This document shows positions 43,000 through 51,925 of a stretch of DNA of 64,000 nt, piece by piece. Both the position numbers and the translations under genes were made by a program. Location: the NCBI GenBank assembly GCA_017439185.1, contig JAFRTM010000012.1:1-64000 (forward strand), in the 5' to 3' direction. Each line of letters opens with the position of its first letter. Position 1 is the first letter of the stretch. The notes beneath the pieces were generated by a model. It saw only the letters and a program-made list of their open reading frames with translations, was not told where the DNA came from and did not search any database. This stretch comes from Bacteroidales bacterium (lineage in GTDB: Bacteria > Bacteroidota > Bacteroidia > Bacteroidales > P3).

Positions 43000-43917
43000 A
43001 TGAAAAAGACACTTACAACAGTAGTATTGCTGTTAGTGACCATGGCAGTTTTCACGAGCTGCAACAAGTTCAAGACCACAGAAAGTGGATTGGAGTACAA
43101 GTTCCTTGAAAAGAACAAGAAGGCTCCCCTTGTAAAGATGGATGACATTCTTGAAGGAGAGATGATTGTAACCTTTGAAGGAGACACCCTTGTCAACACC
43201 TTTGGAGATCCCAAGCCTTTCACTCGTGTGGAAGACGACCAGTTCTCCGGAGGGCACAACGAAGCGCTCCTTATGATGCATGAAGGCGACAATGCAATAT
43301 TCGGTATCTATGCCGACTCCATCGCCCAATTCCTTGAACCTAACCAAATGCCGAAAGCATACGTGAAAGGTGCTGGGCAGCGAATTTACTACAATTTCCA
43401 CATCACCCATATCCTTACGCCTGAAGAGATTCAAGAATTGCAAGAGAAGGACATTGCACAGATGGAAGCCCGTCGCCAACAGTTGGAGCAGATGAAAGAA
43501 AACGAGCCGAATCTTATAGAAGAATACGTAAAAACCAACAACATCAAAGCAAAGCCCACTGCGAAAGGTCTCTACGTCATAGTTAACAAAAAAGGCACCG
43601 GCAAAAAGATCGCCGACGGAGACAAGGTAACAGTCCTTTATGCCGGAAGATTTCTCAACGGAGTTCTATTTGATACAAATATAGAAAGTGTAGCACAGGC
43701 TGAAGGCCGCAACAGCGGACACTACGCACCGTTTACCATCACACTTGGCAACCACGAAGTAATCCCAGGATGGGAGGAAGGTCTCAAAGGTCTCAACGCG
43801 GGCAGCAAAGTCACCCTCCTCATACCCTCTGACTTGGCCTACGGCCCCGGATACGGTCCTATACCGCCATACTCACCGCTCCTTTTTGACATAGAAATCG
43901 TCTCAGTCAATCAATAG
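43000..43917 (+). CDS. FKBP-type peptidyl-prolyl isomerase lipoprotein, two FKBP-like domains
   Basis: 305 residues from ATG 43000 (lipobox MAVFTSC); an ATG at 42973 is an alternative. The C-terminal half (about 195-305) is a standard FKBP: DGDKVTVLYAGRFLNGVLFD, GNHEVIPGWEEGLKGLNAG, LIPSDLAYG, PPYSPLLFDIEI. The N-terminal half (about 35-140) has the same order in worn form (GGHNEALLMMHEGDNAIFGI, YYNFHITHI), so it looks like an ancestral duplication. Helps folding of envelope proteins, by family inference. Confidence 0.85.
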   Translation: MKKTLTTVVLLLVTMAVFTSCNKFKTTESGLEYKFLEKNKKAPLVKMDDILEGEMIVTFEGDTLVNTFGDPKPFTRVEDDQFSGGHNEALLMMHEGDNAIFGIYADSIAQFLEPNQMPKAYVKGAGQRIYYNFHITHILTPEEIQELQEKDIAQMEARRQQLEQMKENEPNLIEEYVKTNNIKAKPTAKGLYVIVNKKGTGKKIADGDKVTVLYAGRFLNGVLFDTNIESVAQAEGRNSGHYAPFTITLGNHEVIPGWEEGLKGLNAGSKVTLLIPSDLAYGPGYGPIPPYSPLLFDIEIVSVNQ

Positions 43918-43944
43918 TTTATAAACAATAATACATACAGCAAT

Positions 43945-44859
43945 ATGAAAAAGACAATCATCATAACCCTATGCATCGCAACCGTTGCGATTATTGCCTC
44001 ATGCAACCGTGGACCCAAGTCGGAACTCGAAGGGTTCAAGAAAACCCAAAGCGGACTCCATTGCCGTTTTGACGTAGAAAATCCCTCTGGCCGTCAAGTA
44101 CAGAAAGGCGACCTCCTTACTGGAGAGATGGTCATACGCCTCGATGGCGACACCCTCTTCTCCAACCGAGGAGATGAAGGCAACCTGCTTATCGTTGGAG
44201 ACTCCAAATTTGGAGGTGACCTAACCGAGGGTCTCACCATGATGCACGAAGGAGACAAAGCCGTATTTGCCGTCGATGCCGACGCAATGGCATCACATCT
44301 TGAGCCCAGCCAGATGCCCCTCTCGTACCACAGCGGCATGAAGATGAAGATATATTATGAAGTTTCTCTAACCGGAGTAAAATCTGCCGAAGAGGTTGCT
44401 GCCAACAAAACGAAATTCACCCAGGAGCTGGCACAGATGGCAGAAAAAGAGAGCGCCTCCATTGCCACATACATTACCGACAACGGCATAACCGACACCC
44501 CTCGTGAAGACGGACTCTATGTGATCATAAACAAAAAAGGCAACGGCCCCAAGGTGGCAGTAGGCAAAACCATACGCGTAGCCTATACCGGACGTCTCCT
44601 TGACGGCACAGTATTCGACACCAGCAATCCCGACTTGGCAAACGAGAAAGGACTGCAGCCCCACGACGCACTTGAATTCACCGTCGGCACAGCCCACATT
44701 ATCAAAGGTTGGGACGAAGGTCTTATGAACCTCCCGGAAGGCACCAAAGCCACACTCATCATTCCCTCATCGCTGGCATACGGTTCCAAGGGTGCAGGAG
44801 ATGCCATTCCTCCATATGCTCCACTTGTATTCGACATTAATATCCTTTCTGTAAAATAA
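43945..44859 (+). CDS. FKBP-type peptidyl-prolyl isomerase lipoprotein, paralogue of the preceding gene
   Basis: 304 residues, lipobox VAIIASC. Same two-part design: worn N-terminal domain (GGDLTEGLTMMHEGDKAVFAV, IYYEVSLTGV) and intact C-terminal FKBP (GKTIRVAYTGRLLDGTVFD, AHIIKGWDEGLMNLPEG, IPSSLAYGSKGAG, PPYAPLVFDINI). Tandem duplicate of the upstream gene, 27 nt away; sequences have diverged strongly in the linker. Confidence 0.87.
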   Translation: MKKTIIITLCIATVAIIASCNRGPKSELEGFKKTQSGLHCRFDVENPSGRQVQKGDLLTGEMVIRLDGDTLFSNRGDEGNLLIVGDSKFGGDLTEGLTMMHEGDKAVFAVDADAMASHLEPSQMPLSYHSGMKMKIYYEVSLTGVKSAEEVAANKTKFTQELAQMAEKESASIATYITDNGITDTPREDGLYVIINKKGNGPKVAVGKTIRVAYTGRLLDGTVFDTSNPDLANEKGLQPHDALEFTVGTAHIIKGWDEGLMNLPEGTKATLIIPSSLAYGSKGAGDAIPPYAPLVFDINILSVK

Positions 44860-44872
44860 TTTAATGACACCT

Positions 44873-45436
44873 ATGAAAAATATAGTAATATTCGGAGCTC
44901 CCGGTGCCGGCAAAGGTACCCAGTCCGAGTTTTTGGAGAAAAGATACAACCTGTTCCACATATCCACCGGAGAACTCCTGCGCAAAGAGATTGCCGACCA
45001 GACAGAATTGGGCAAACGCATCAAAAGCATTATGGACAGCGGCTCCCTGGTGAGCGACGATATAGTGGTAGAGATGATAGACAAAGCTATCGGTTCAACC
45101 GAGCAGGGAATACTCTTCGACGGATTTCCCCGCAACGTGGCACAAGCACAGACCCTCGACAACCTGATGGCAAAACACGGGAGGAGCATCACCTGCATGG
45201 TAAGCCTTGATGTGCCAAGAGAAGAGCTGATACGCCGTATGCTGGAGAGAGCCAAGACCAGCGGACGCTCCGACGACAACGAAGAAACCATAAAGCACCG
45301 CTTGGTGGAATATGAGCAGAAGACGTTGCCCGTCGCCGAGTTTTACGCGAAACAAGGCAAACATATAAACATCAACGGTTTCGGCAAGATCGAGGAAATC
45401 GCCTCAGACATAGCCACCGCCATAGACAAACTCTGA
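44873..45436 (+). CDS. adk: adenylate kinase
   Basis: 187 residues from ATG 44873; ATG 44864 is equally possible. ATP + AMP to 2 ADP. P-loop FGAPGAGKGTQ (near 7-15), AMP site STGELLRKEI, GFPRNVAQAQ, and RMLERAKTSGRSDD. This is the short form with a minimal LID and no zinc Cys residues. Follows the FKBP gene by 4-13 nt. Confidence 0.95.
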   Translation: MKNIVIFGAPGAGKGTQSEFLEKRYNLFHISTGELLRKEIADQTELGKRIKSIMDSGSLVSDDIVVEMIDKAIGSTEQGILFDGFPRNVAQAQTLDNLMAKHGRSITCMVSLDVPREELIRRMLERAKTSGRSDDNEETIKHRLVEYEQKTLPVAEFYAKQGKHININGFGKIEEIASDIATAIDKL

Positions 45437-45442
45437 TTACCG

Positions 45443-45859
45443 ATGGCACACCGAACGCTAATCAGGCTGACGCTCCTCGTAACGGCTATTGTAGTATTTG
45501 CCGGATGTACGTGCAACGGCAACGACAAAGAGCCGGAATACACAACGCCCTACGTGCCAGTCGCACCCAGCACGCCTATCGTCAACGATGGACTCGGAGA
45601 CCCGGAGTGTACGCAAGAAGGTAACAACTTCATATATTCCATTCCTGTTGACGAGAACCTCTACGGCAATACCGTTGAGGACATGTTCCGCGATGCCGAC
45701 GTGCCGGTGGCAGAGATGATAAAAGAGTTGGGCGGCGACGAAGAAACCCGACAAATGGTAAAGATGATAAAGGAGGCCAAGGGGAACCTTGTAATGAGGT
45801 TTGAAGGGCATCCGTCGGGAACCCATCACGACTTCACGATTTCTTATACCGAGCTCTAA
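45443..45859 (+). CDS. lipoprotein of unknown function
   Basis: 138 residues, lipobox VVFAGC followed by a second Cys (GCTC). A Pro-rich linker precedes a C-terminal region, about 60-138, with the pair VEDMFRDADVPVAEMIKELGG and NLVMRFEGHPSG. Not a family I recognise. It lies between adk and obg (6 and 12 nt gaps), so it is part of this operon. Confidence 0.65.
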   Translation: MAHRTLIRLTLLVTAIVVFAGCTCNGNDKEPEYTTPYVPVAPSTPIVNDGLGDPECTQEGNNFIYSIPVDENLYGNTVEDMFRDADVPVAEMIKELGGDEETRQMVKMIKEAKGNLVMRFEGHPSGTHHDFTISYTEL

Positions 45860-45871
45860 ACAAAGAACGCC

Positions 45872-46861
45872 ATGAATTCCAACTTCGTCGATTACGTAAG
45901 AATATATGTCCGTTCGGGCAAAGGAGGAGCAGGTTCGGCCCACCTGCTACGAGTGAAATATAACGCCAAAGCAGGTCCCGACGGAGGCGACGGAGGGCGA
46001 GGCGGTCATGTGATACTGCGAGGAAACACCCAACGGTGGACGTTGCTGCACCTGAAATATACCAAACACGTCTTTGCCGAGAACGGGCAGAATGGGGGCG
46101 AGAACCTGCGTACCGGCCGTCAAGGAGAAGACCAGATTCTCGATGTACCGCTGGGGTGTATCTGCCGCGATGCCGACACGGGAGAGGTCTTGGGAGAAGT
46201 GACCGAGGACGGGCAGATGCTCGTGATTGCGAAAGGCGGACGAGGAGGACTTGGCAACGACCATTTCAAGTCGGCGACCAACCAGACGCCACGTTACGCC
46301 CAGCCGGGAGAGCCGGCAGTGGAGAGGCTTGTGATCATAGAGCTGAAAATGCTTGCCGATGTTGGACTGGTGGGATTTCCCAACGCCGGGAAGTCAACGC
46401 TGCTGAGTACAGTGTCGGCAGCGAGACCAGAGATAGCCGACTATCCGTTCACCACGCTGGTGCCGAATCTCGGCATAGTGAAATATCGAGACGATCAGTC
46501 GTTCTGCATAGCTGACATTCCTGGAATCATAGAAGGGGCGAGCGAAGGGAAAGGATTGGGGCTAAGATTCCTGAGGCATATAGAGAGAAACTCCATACTG
46601 CTGTTTATGGTCAGCTGCGAACAGCTGGACATAGCGCACGAATATAATGTGCTGCTGGAAGAGTTGCGGAAATATAGTCCCGAGTTGCTCGACAAGGAGC
46701 GGTTGCTCGCCGTCACCAAGTGCGACATGCTTGACGAGACTATGATTGAGCAACTGAAAAAACATCTTCCCGAAGGGGTGGAGACAATATTCATAAGTGC
46801 GGTGAGCGGTCTCAACATACAAGAGCTGAAAGACTGCATCGTGAGGAAGTTGCAAGCGTAA
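45872..46861 (+). CDS. obg: GTPase Obg (CgtA)
   Basis: 329 residues. Glycine-rich Obg fold (1-158; [38 protein letters not shown]) then the G domain: [12 protein letters not shown] (G1, near 167), YPFTTLVPN (G2), [16 protein letters not shown] (G3) and TKCD (G4, Thr for the usual Asn). No C-terminal OCT domain, as usual in this phylum. Couples ribosome 50S assembly to nucleotide status. Confidence 0.95.
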   Translation: MNSNFVDYVRIYVRSGKGGAGSAHLLRVKYNAKAGPDGGDGGRGGHVILRGNTQRWTLLHLKYTKHVFAENGQNGGENLRTGRQGEDQILDVPLGCICRDADTGEVLGEVTEDGQMLVIAKGGRGGLGNDHFKSATNQTPRYAQPGEPAVERLVIIELKMLADVGLVGFPNAGKSTLLSTVSAARPEIADYPFTTLVPNLGIVKYRDDQSFCIADIPGIIEGASEGKGLGLRFLRHIERNSILLFMVSCEQLDIAHEYNVLLEELRKYSPELLDKERLLAVTKCDMLDETMIEQLKKHLPEGVETIFISAVSGLNIQELKDCIVRKLQA

Positions 46862-46870
46862 AGACTGCCG

Positions 46871-47434
46871 ATGGAAGCCATTGACACAGAAATTTTCCGC
46901 TGGATAAACGGCCATTACTGCGACGGGCTGGACTGGTTTTTGTGGACAATGAGCCAGCACTGGATGTATTTGGTAGTGATAGTGGCGGTTTTTTGCCTCA
47001 CCACGCTGAGAGAGGAGCCGCGACGGTGGTGGATTGTGGGGCTTGCGATAGCGCTATGTTTTCTACTTGCCGACCAGCTAAGCGTAATTTGTTTCAAAGA
47101 AATTGTCCGCCGGCCGAGGCCATGCCACGTGCTTGACGACGTGAGGATGTTCCGCACCAGTTGTGGAGGAGCCTACGGCTTTGTGTCGTCGCATGCCGCC
47201 AATGTGCTGGCGATTGCGACATTTTTTGTGGCACGCTACTGGAAGAATTGCCGGCGATGGCTGCTGCCGGCGACGGCCTTTTGGAGTATCGCCGTGTGCT
47301 ACAGCCGATGCTACCTTGGGAAACATTATCCAGGCGATGTGGTTTGCGGGGCACTGCTGGGAATAGGCGTAGGTTTTCTGGTTTTCTACCTGGCCAAGCT
47401 GGTTGACCGGCGACTGGAGAGAGGGAAAAAGTAG
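46871..47434 (+). CDS. PAP2-family membrane phosphatase
   Basis: 187 residues with about five membrane helices. Lipid phosphatase motifs: KEIVRRPRPC (near 77-86), SSHAANV (near 109) and SRCYLGKHYPGD (near 147-158). Likely an undecaprenyl-pyrophosphate or phosphatidylglycerophosphate phosphatase; the substrate cannot be chosen. 9 nt after obg. Its stop codon TAG is the first three bases of a tandem array. Confidence 0.85.
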   Translation: MEAIDTEIFRWINGHYCDGLDWFLWTMSQHWMYLVVIVAVFCLTTLREEPRRWWIVGLAIALCFLLADQLSVICFKEIVRRPRPCHVLDDVRMFRTSCGGAYGFVSSHAANVLAIATFFVARYWKNCRRWLLPATAFWSIAVCYSRCYLGKHYPGDVVCGALLGIGVGFLVFYLAKLVDRRLERGKK

Positions 47435-47475
47435 GAGGCACATAGGAGGCATATAGGACACACATAGGACATTGA
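47432..47475 (+). repeat. 11-bp-period tandem array C
   Basis: Four exact units: TAGGAGGCACA, TAGGAGGCATA, TAGGACACACA, TAGGACATTGA. The first unit begins with the stop codon of the PAP2 gene. The rest of 47476-47726 holds only the trxA promoter. Confidence 0.75.
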
Positions 47476-47611
47476 TTCGAGAGAAGAGGACCTGGGGAGA
47501 AGAAAAAGATATCAACATGTAATAATATTGTATTCAGACTATTAACATACAAAACCAAATATAACGAAAAAAGTTTTCGGGAGAGTGTGATAAAAATCGG
47601 TTTGAAATTCT

Positions 47612-47619
47612 TATCTTTG
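47612..47619 (+). promoter_or_regulatory. -7 element for trxA
   Basis: TATCTTTG, about 108 nt before ATG 47727. The -33 region has only TTTTCG near 47574-47580. The leader is long for this window. Confidence 0.45.
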
Positions 47620-47726
47620 CAATAAGAAATCTTGGGGTTTGCCTTTACGAAAGACAATGATTCCCAATTGATTAATAGAAAAACGAGATTAAATTCATAT
47701 ATAATAAAGAAAAGAAAGGCAAAATT

Positions 47727-48035
47727 ATGACAATTACAGAACAAAATTTTGAGGAATTGCTGGGAAGCGGCAAGCCTATGATGGTAGATTTTGGAGCGAC
47801 GTGGTGCGGTCCGTGCCAAGCTCTGGCGCCGACGGTGGAAGAGATTGCGAAAGAATACGAAGGCCGAGTGGTAGTGGGGAAAGCCGATGTTGACGAATGT
47901 CCCAACTTGGCTGCCCGCTTCAGAATCAGGAGTGTGCCTACGGTGCTTTTCATCAAAGGCGGCGAAGTGGTTGACAAATCGGTGGGAGCGGTAGCCAAGA
48001 GCACACTGACCGAGAAACTGAACGCACTGCTTTAA
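47727..48035 (+). CDS. trxA: thioredoxin
   Basis: 102 residues, no signal peptide, so cytoplasmic. Active site ATWCGPCQAL (WCGPC near 30-34), cis-Pro in IRSVPTVLFIKGG. General disulfide reductant. 12 nt before the DUF58 gene. Confidence 0.95.
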   Translation: MTITEQNFEELLGSGKPMMVDFGATWCGPCQALAPTVEEIAKEYEGRVVVGKADVDECPNLAARFRIRSVPTVLFIKGGEVVDKSVGAVAKSTLTEKLNALL

Positions 48036-48047
48036 GGATATAAGGCC

Positions 48048-48974
48048 TTGATCGAAGAGGTAGCCCGATATAGCGGATTGGAGCTGAAAGCCCGCCAGGT
48101 GGTGGAGGGATTCATCACGGGATTGCACAGGAGCCCGTTCCACGGTTTCTCGGTGGAGTTTGCGGAACACCGTCAATATAACGCCGGAGAATCCACCCAC
48201 GACATAGACTGGAAATTGTATGGGCGGACAGACCGACTGTATGTGAAGCGCTACGAAGAGGAGACCAACCTGAGGTGCCAGCTGATGGTGGACCAGAGCC
48301 GCTCGATGATGTTTCCGGTGGAGAACATGGGAAACTTCGAGAATCCCAACAAGCTGACCTTTGCGGTGATGGGAGCCGCCATAATCGTGGAGCTGCTTCA
48401 GAGGCAACGCGACGCGTTCGGGCTGACCCTTATGAGCGACGGTGTTGACGAAGAGACCGTATGCCGTAGCAGCGGAGTTCACAAGCACTACGTCTATGGA
48501 TTGCTTGAGGAGGCGCTGAAGCAGCCGGTGAAAGGAGACAAGGAAGAGCGGCGGACGTCGATTGCCGAGACCTTGCACCTCACAGCGGAAAGGCTTCACC
48601 GGCGCTCGATGGTGGTAATCTTCACCGATGCGTTTCTCGACGGAGGAGAATGGGAAGAGCTAATGGAGGCGCTGAGACATTTGAGACATTGCAAGCACGA
48701 AGTGCTGCTGTTCCACACCTACGAAGAGACGCTGGAGATGGCGCTGGAATTCGAGAGCCGCCCGACAGAGTTTATAGACCTGGAAAGCAAGAGACACCTG
48801 AAGGTAAATCCCGCAGAAGTGGCGACACGCTACAAAGAGGAGATGGAGAGACGCCGAGCGACGCTGAAAGAAAACGCCGTAAAATATGGGATAGACTATG
48901 TGGCGGTGCCTGTAGAACAAGGATTTGAACAGATAATGATACCCTATTTACTGAAACGCGGACGAGCCTACTGA
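48048..48974 (+). CDS. DUF58 domain protein
   Basis: 308 residues, TTG start at 48048; no ATG lies nearby and LIEEVARYSGLELKAR is the usual N-terminus. DUF58 signature FHGFSVEFAEHRQYNAGEST then DIDWKLYGRTDRLYVKRYEEE, followed by a von Willebrand A-like fold with MVDQSRSMMF (a DxSxS-type metal site). Such proteins usually pair with MoxR ATPases; none is encoded nearby, so its partner is elsewhere. Confidence 0.88.
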   Translation: MIEEVARYSGLELKARQVVEGFITGLHRSPFHGFSVEFAEHRQYNAGESTHDIDWKLYGRTDRLYVKRYEEETNLRCQLMVDQSRSMMFPVENMGNFENPNKLTFAVMGAAIIVELLQRQRDAFGLTLMSDGVDEETVCRSSGVHKHYVYGLLEEALKQPVKGDKEERRTSIAETLHLTAERLHRRSMVVIFTDAFLDGGEWEELMEALRHLRHCKHEVLLFHTYEETLEMALEFESRPTEFIDLESKRHLKVNPAEVATRYKEEMERRRATLKENAVKYGIDYVAVPVEQGFEQIMIPYLLKRGRAY

Positions 48975-48993
48975 AAAAATAATTGTGCAAAAG

Positions 48994-49024
48994 TTTGGTA
49001 ATTCAAAAAAAATTAGTATCTTTG
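48994..49024 (+). promoter_or_regulatory. promoter of buk
   Basis: TTTG at 48994-48997, a 19-nt spacer, TATCTTTG at 49017-49024: a near-perfect match to the Bacteroidota consensus, 46 nt before ATG 49071. Confidence 0.7.
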
Positions 49025-49070
49025 CAGTCGAAATTTGACAATAAATAGAAAAGAATAAATACACTACAAT

Positions 49071-50162
49071 ATGAATAACAGGAAGTACACCCTGGCCATC
49101 AATCCAGGAGCCACATCGACCAAGGCGTCGATCTACGATGGTGAAACCGAGATTTTCACCGAGAACATCAAACACCCTATCGAGGAGATACAGAAATACA
49201 AAGAGGTGGCGGACCAGTTTGACTACCGTAAAGCCACAATACTTGATATGCTGAAAGAGCACGGCATCGGCACAGACGAGATAGCCATAGTTATGGGCCG
49301 TGGCGGATTGACGAGGCCTTGCGAGAGCGGCACCTACAGAGTCAACGAGCTGATGAAGCAAGAGTGCCACGACGGCATACAGGGAAAGCATGCCTGCAAC
49401 CTGGGAGCCTTGATAAGCGACTCGATCGCCAAGGAGATTGGCCTGGATTGCGCCTACATCGCCGACCCCGGCATCGTAGACGAGCGTCCCGCCTACGCCA
49501 AGATTACCGGCCACCCCGAATTTGACCTTGACCCCAAGAGAGAAGGAGTAATATGGCACTGCCTGAACCAGAAGATGACCGGCAAACTGTATGCCAGAGA
49601 GCTGGGCAAGAAATATGAGGACCTGAACTTGATAATCGCCCACATGGGCGGTGGCGTGAGCATAGGAATCCACGAGCACGGCAAATGCGTCGAAGTCAAT
49701 AGGGCATTGTGCGGTTTGGGAGCCTTCTCCCCTACCCGTTCGGGCAGCATCAACGCAAGCAAGCTGATAGAGGTCTGCTTCAGCGGAAAATATGACATGG
49801 CGAAAGTGAAGAAGATGGTCACCGCCGAAGGAGGCTTTGTAGCTTACCTCAACACCAACGATGCCTACGAGGTAGAGAAGAGAGCGCTGGCCGGAGACGA
49901 GAAGTGCAAACTTCTGGTCGACGCGTTCTGCTATCAGGTAAGTCTGGAGATAAGCCGTCTGGCGGCAGTGGTGAAAGGTAAAGTTGACGCCATCATCCTG
50001 ACTGGAGGAATAGCCTACAGCAAGCCCTGGATGGCCCAAATCACCGAGCAGATAGACTGGATAGCCCCTGTAAAGATCTACAAAGGCGAGAACGAGATGT
50101 TGGCACTTGCCATCTGCGGCAAGGAGCTGCTCGATGGAGTACCCGCCAAAGAGTATGTATAG
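49071..50162 (+). CDS. buk: butyrate kinase
   Basis: 363 residues, usual length. Acetokinase-superfamily fold: LAINPGATSTKASIYDG (near 8-24), GRGGLTRPCESGTY, CAYIADPGIVDE, NLIIAHMGGGVSIG, GLGAFSPTRSG, and AIILTGGIAYSK. Interconverts butyryl phosphate + ADP and butyrate + ATP, or acts on branched-chain acids. No phosphotransbutyrylase gene adjoins it. Own promoter and terminator, so monocistronic. Confidence 0.93.
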   Translation: MNNRKYTLAINPGATSTKASIYDGETEIFTENIKHPIEEIQKYKEVADQFDYRKATILDMLKEHGIGTDEIAIVMGRGGLTRPCESGTYRVNELMKQECHDGIQGKHACNLGALISDSIAKEIGLDCAYIADPGIVDERPAYAKITGHPEFDLDPKREGVIWHCLNQKMTGKLYARELGKKYEDLNLIIAHMGGGVSIGIHEHGKCVEVNRALCGLGAFSPTRSGSINASKLIEVCFSGKYDMAKVKKMVTAEGGFVAYLNTNDAYEVEKRALAGDEKCKLLVDAFCYQVSLEISRLAAVVKGKVDAIILTGGIAYSKPWMAQITEQIDWIAPVKIYKGENEMLALAICGKELLDGVPAKEYV

Positions 50163-50181
50163 GACATAACAGAAAACACAG

Positions 50182-50220
50182 AAGGTGGGCAGCGCAGAGA
50201 CCGCCCACCTTTTCTTTATT
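50182..50220 (+). terminator. rho-independent terminator of buk
   Basis: Stem AAGGTGGGC (50182-50190) with GCCCACCTT (50203-50211), a 12-nt loop, then TTCTTTATT. 19 nt after the stop codon. Confidence 0.8.
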
Positions 50221-50237
50221 AATAAAACACCATAACA

Positions 50238-50933
50238 ATGAAGAAAATAATGATGGCAGCGGTGCTGCTGACAGGAATATGCGCAGCCTCAGTCTGCTGT
50301 GCACAGAACGGGAAGAAAGTAAAAGGCCTGAAAAACCTGACCGACTCGGTAAGTTACGCATTGGGCCAGGCGATGTACACCGAATGGCAGAGACAAGGAG
50401 TCTCCTTCAACTGCGAGAAAGTGTCCGAGGCTCTCCTTGCCGCCGAGAAAGGGGAATTCGCATTCAGCGAGGAGACAATCAATAACCTTATGCAGCGCTT
50501 CCAGGCCAAGTTAGAAGGCGACAGACAGGCGCAGGCCGAGAAGAACAAAGCCGACGGCAAAGCCTTTATAGAGAAGATGAGGAACAACAAGTCGGTGTAT
50601 ATGACCGAGAGCGGTCTCGCCTACCAGTGCAAGAAGAAAGGCAACGGCAAAAAGCCCACCGCCACCGACAAGGTTAAAGTCCACTACACGGGCAAACTCA
50701 TAGACGGCACCGTATTTGACAGCAGTGTAGAGAGAGGCGAGCCTATCACCTTCCCGCTGAACGCCGTGATAGCCGGCTGGACCGAAGGACTGCAGCTTAT
50801 GGACGAAGGTTCACGCTACATCCTTTATATCCCCAGCAACCTGGGCTATGGCGACCAGACGATGGGCACCATACCTGCCGGTTCCACCCTGGTGTTCGAA
50901 GTGGAGCTGTTAGAAATCAATCCCCAGGAATAA
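50238..50933 (+). CDS. secreted FKBP-type peptidyl-prolyl isomerase (Mip/FklB-like)
   Basis: 231 residues. Signal peptide ending near SVCCAQ; N-terminal dimer domain (SVSYALGQAMYTEWQRQG, then helical NLMQRFQAKLEGDRQAQAEK), and FKBP domain from about 128 (DKVKVHYTGKLIDGTVFDSS, FPLNAVIAGWTEGLQLM, YIPSNLGYGDQ, VFEVELLEI). Periplasmic folding catalyst. Fourth FKBP gene in 9 kb. 19 nt before aroC. Confidence 0.92.
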   Translation: MKKIMMAAVLLTGICAASVCCAQNGKKVKGLKNLTDSVSYALGQAMYTEWQRQGVSFNCEKVSEALLAAEKGEFAFSEETINNLMQRFQAKLEGDRQAQAEKNKADGKAFIEKMRNNKSVYMTESGLAYQCKKKGNGKKPTATDKVKVHYTGKLIDGTVFDSSVERGEPITFPLNAVIAGWTEGLQLMDEGSRYILYIPSNLGYGDQTMGTIPAGSTLVFEVELLEINPQE

Positions 50934-50952
50934 TTTTCCAACCCAAAAGACG

Positions 50953-51897
50953 ATGTCCGGCAACAGTTTTGGCGAGAGATTCATAGTGACCACCTTCGGA
51001 GAGTCGCATGGCGATGGAATTGGCGGCATAATCGATGGCTGTCCGGCGGGTCTGACCCTCGACATGGACCTTATCGCCAGCGAGCTTGCCAAACGACGCG
51101 GTACAGACGAGCCTTACACCACCGGACGAAAAGAGCCCGACGAGATAGAATGGCTCTCGGGAATCCTTGACGGGAAAACACTCGGTACACCAATAGCGTT
51201 CCTTATCCGCAACCGAGATGTCAGGAGCGAAGACTACGAAGGACTCAAAGACTGGATGAGAGCCGGCCATGCCGACTATACCTACCAGGCGAAATACGGC
51301 ATCCGCGACTGGCGCGGAGGGGGACGGGCAAGCGGAAGAGAGACAGCCGCCCGAGTGGTGACCGGAGCCATAGCACGGCAGATACTCTCCAACGAAGGAA
51401 TCACTATAACCAGCCAAGCATTGATGCCCGAGAACATGAAAGAGGGCGAGAGCTACGGCGGCGAGGTTGTATGCCATATAGAAGGAGTGAAAGCCGGAGT
51501 GGGAGAGCCTGTGTTCCACAAACTCAACGCGAGCCTTGCCTACGCAATGATGTCGATACCGTCGGCCATAAGTTACGAGACGGGACTCGGGAAAGAAGGC
51601 TGCGCCCTTCCGGGGAGCCAGTGGGTTGACCAATGGCAAGAACGGGGAGAGGGAAGAGAACTTACCGTCACCAACCATTGCGGAGGCATCCAAGGAGGAA
51701 TCAGCAACGGCATGCCGATAGAGTTCAGGGTAGGATTCCATGCGCCGGCAACCCAACGGGAGACCCAATGCCGCAACGAGAAAGGAGAGGTGAGAACTAT
51801 TACCATAGAAGGACGCCACGACCGGTGCCATATACAGAGAGCGGCGGCAGTAGTGGAGGCCATGGCAGCCCTGACACTTATAAACTTCGCCAGATAA
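50953..51897 (+). CDS. aroC: chorismate synthase, short form
   Basis: 314 residues, about 40-50 shorter than usual. Converts EPSP to chorismate with reduced FMN, the last shikimate step. Clear motifs: GESHGDGIGGIIDGCPAG, the RRGTDEPYTTGRKEPDEIEW segment, HADYTYQAKYGIRDWRGGGR (near 97-116), ETAARVVTGAIARQ, GVGEPVFHKLNASLAYAMMS, NHCGGIQGGISNG, GRHDRCHIQRAA. The missing part lies between GAIARQIL and CHIEGVKAGVGEPV, where the usual long insert is reduced to about 35 residues. Catalytic residues seem kept. Confidence 0.92.
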   Translation: MSGNSFGERFIVTTFGESHGDGIGGIIDGCPAGLTLDMDLIASELAKRRGTDEPYTTGRKEPDEIEWLSGILDGKTLGTPIAFLIRNRDVRSEDYEGLKDWMRAGHADYTYQAKYGIRDWRGGGRASGRETAARVVTGAIARQILSNEGITITSQALMPENMKEGESYGGEVVCHIEGVKAGVGEPVFHKLNASLAYAMMSIPSAISYETGLGKEGCALPGSQWVDQWQERGEGRELTVTNHCGGIQGGISNGMPIEFRVGFHAPATQRETQCRNEKGEVRTITIEGRHDRCHIQRAAAVVEAMAALTLINFAR

Positions 51898-51925
51898 AGA
51901 AACACATAACAGGAACAATCATATT

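Noticed and set aside
47094..48599. 501-codon open frame on the minus strand
   Set aside because: Antisense to trxA, DUF58 and part of the PAP2 gene and crosses the trxA promoter; no domain.
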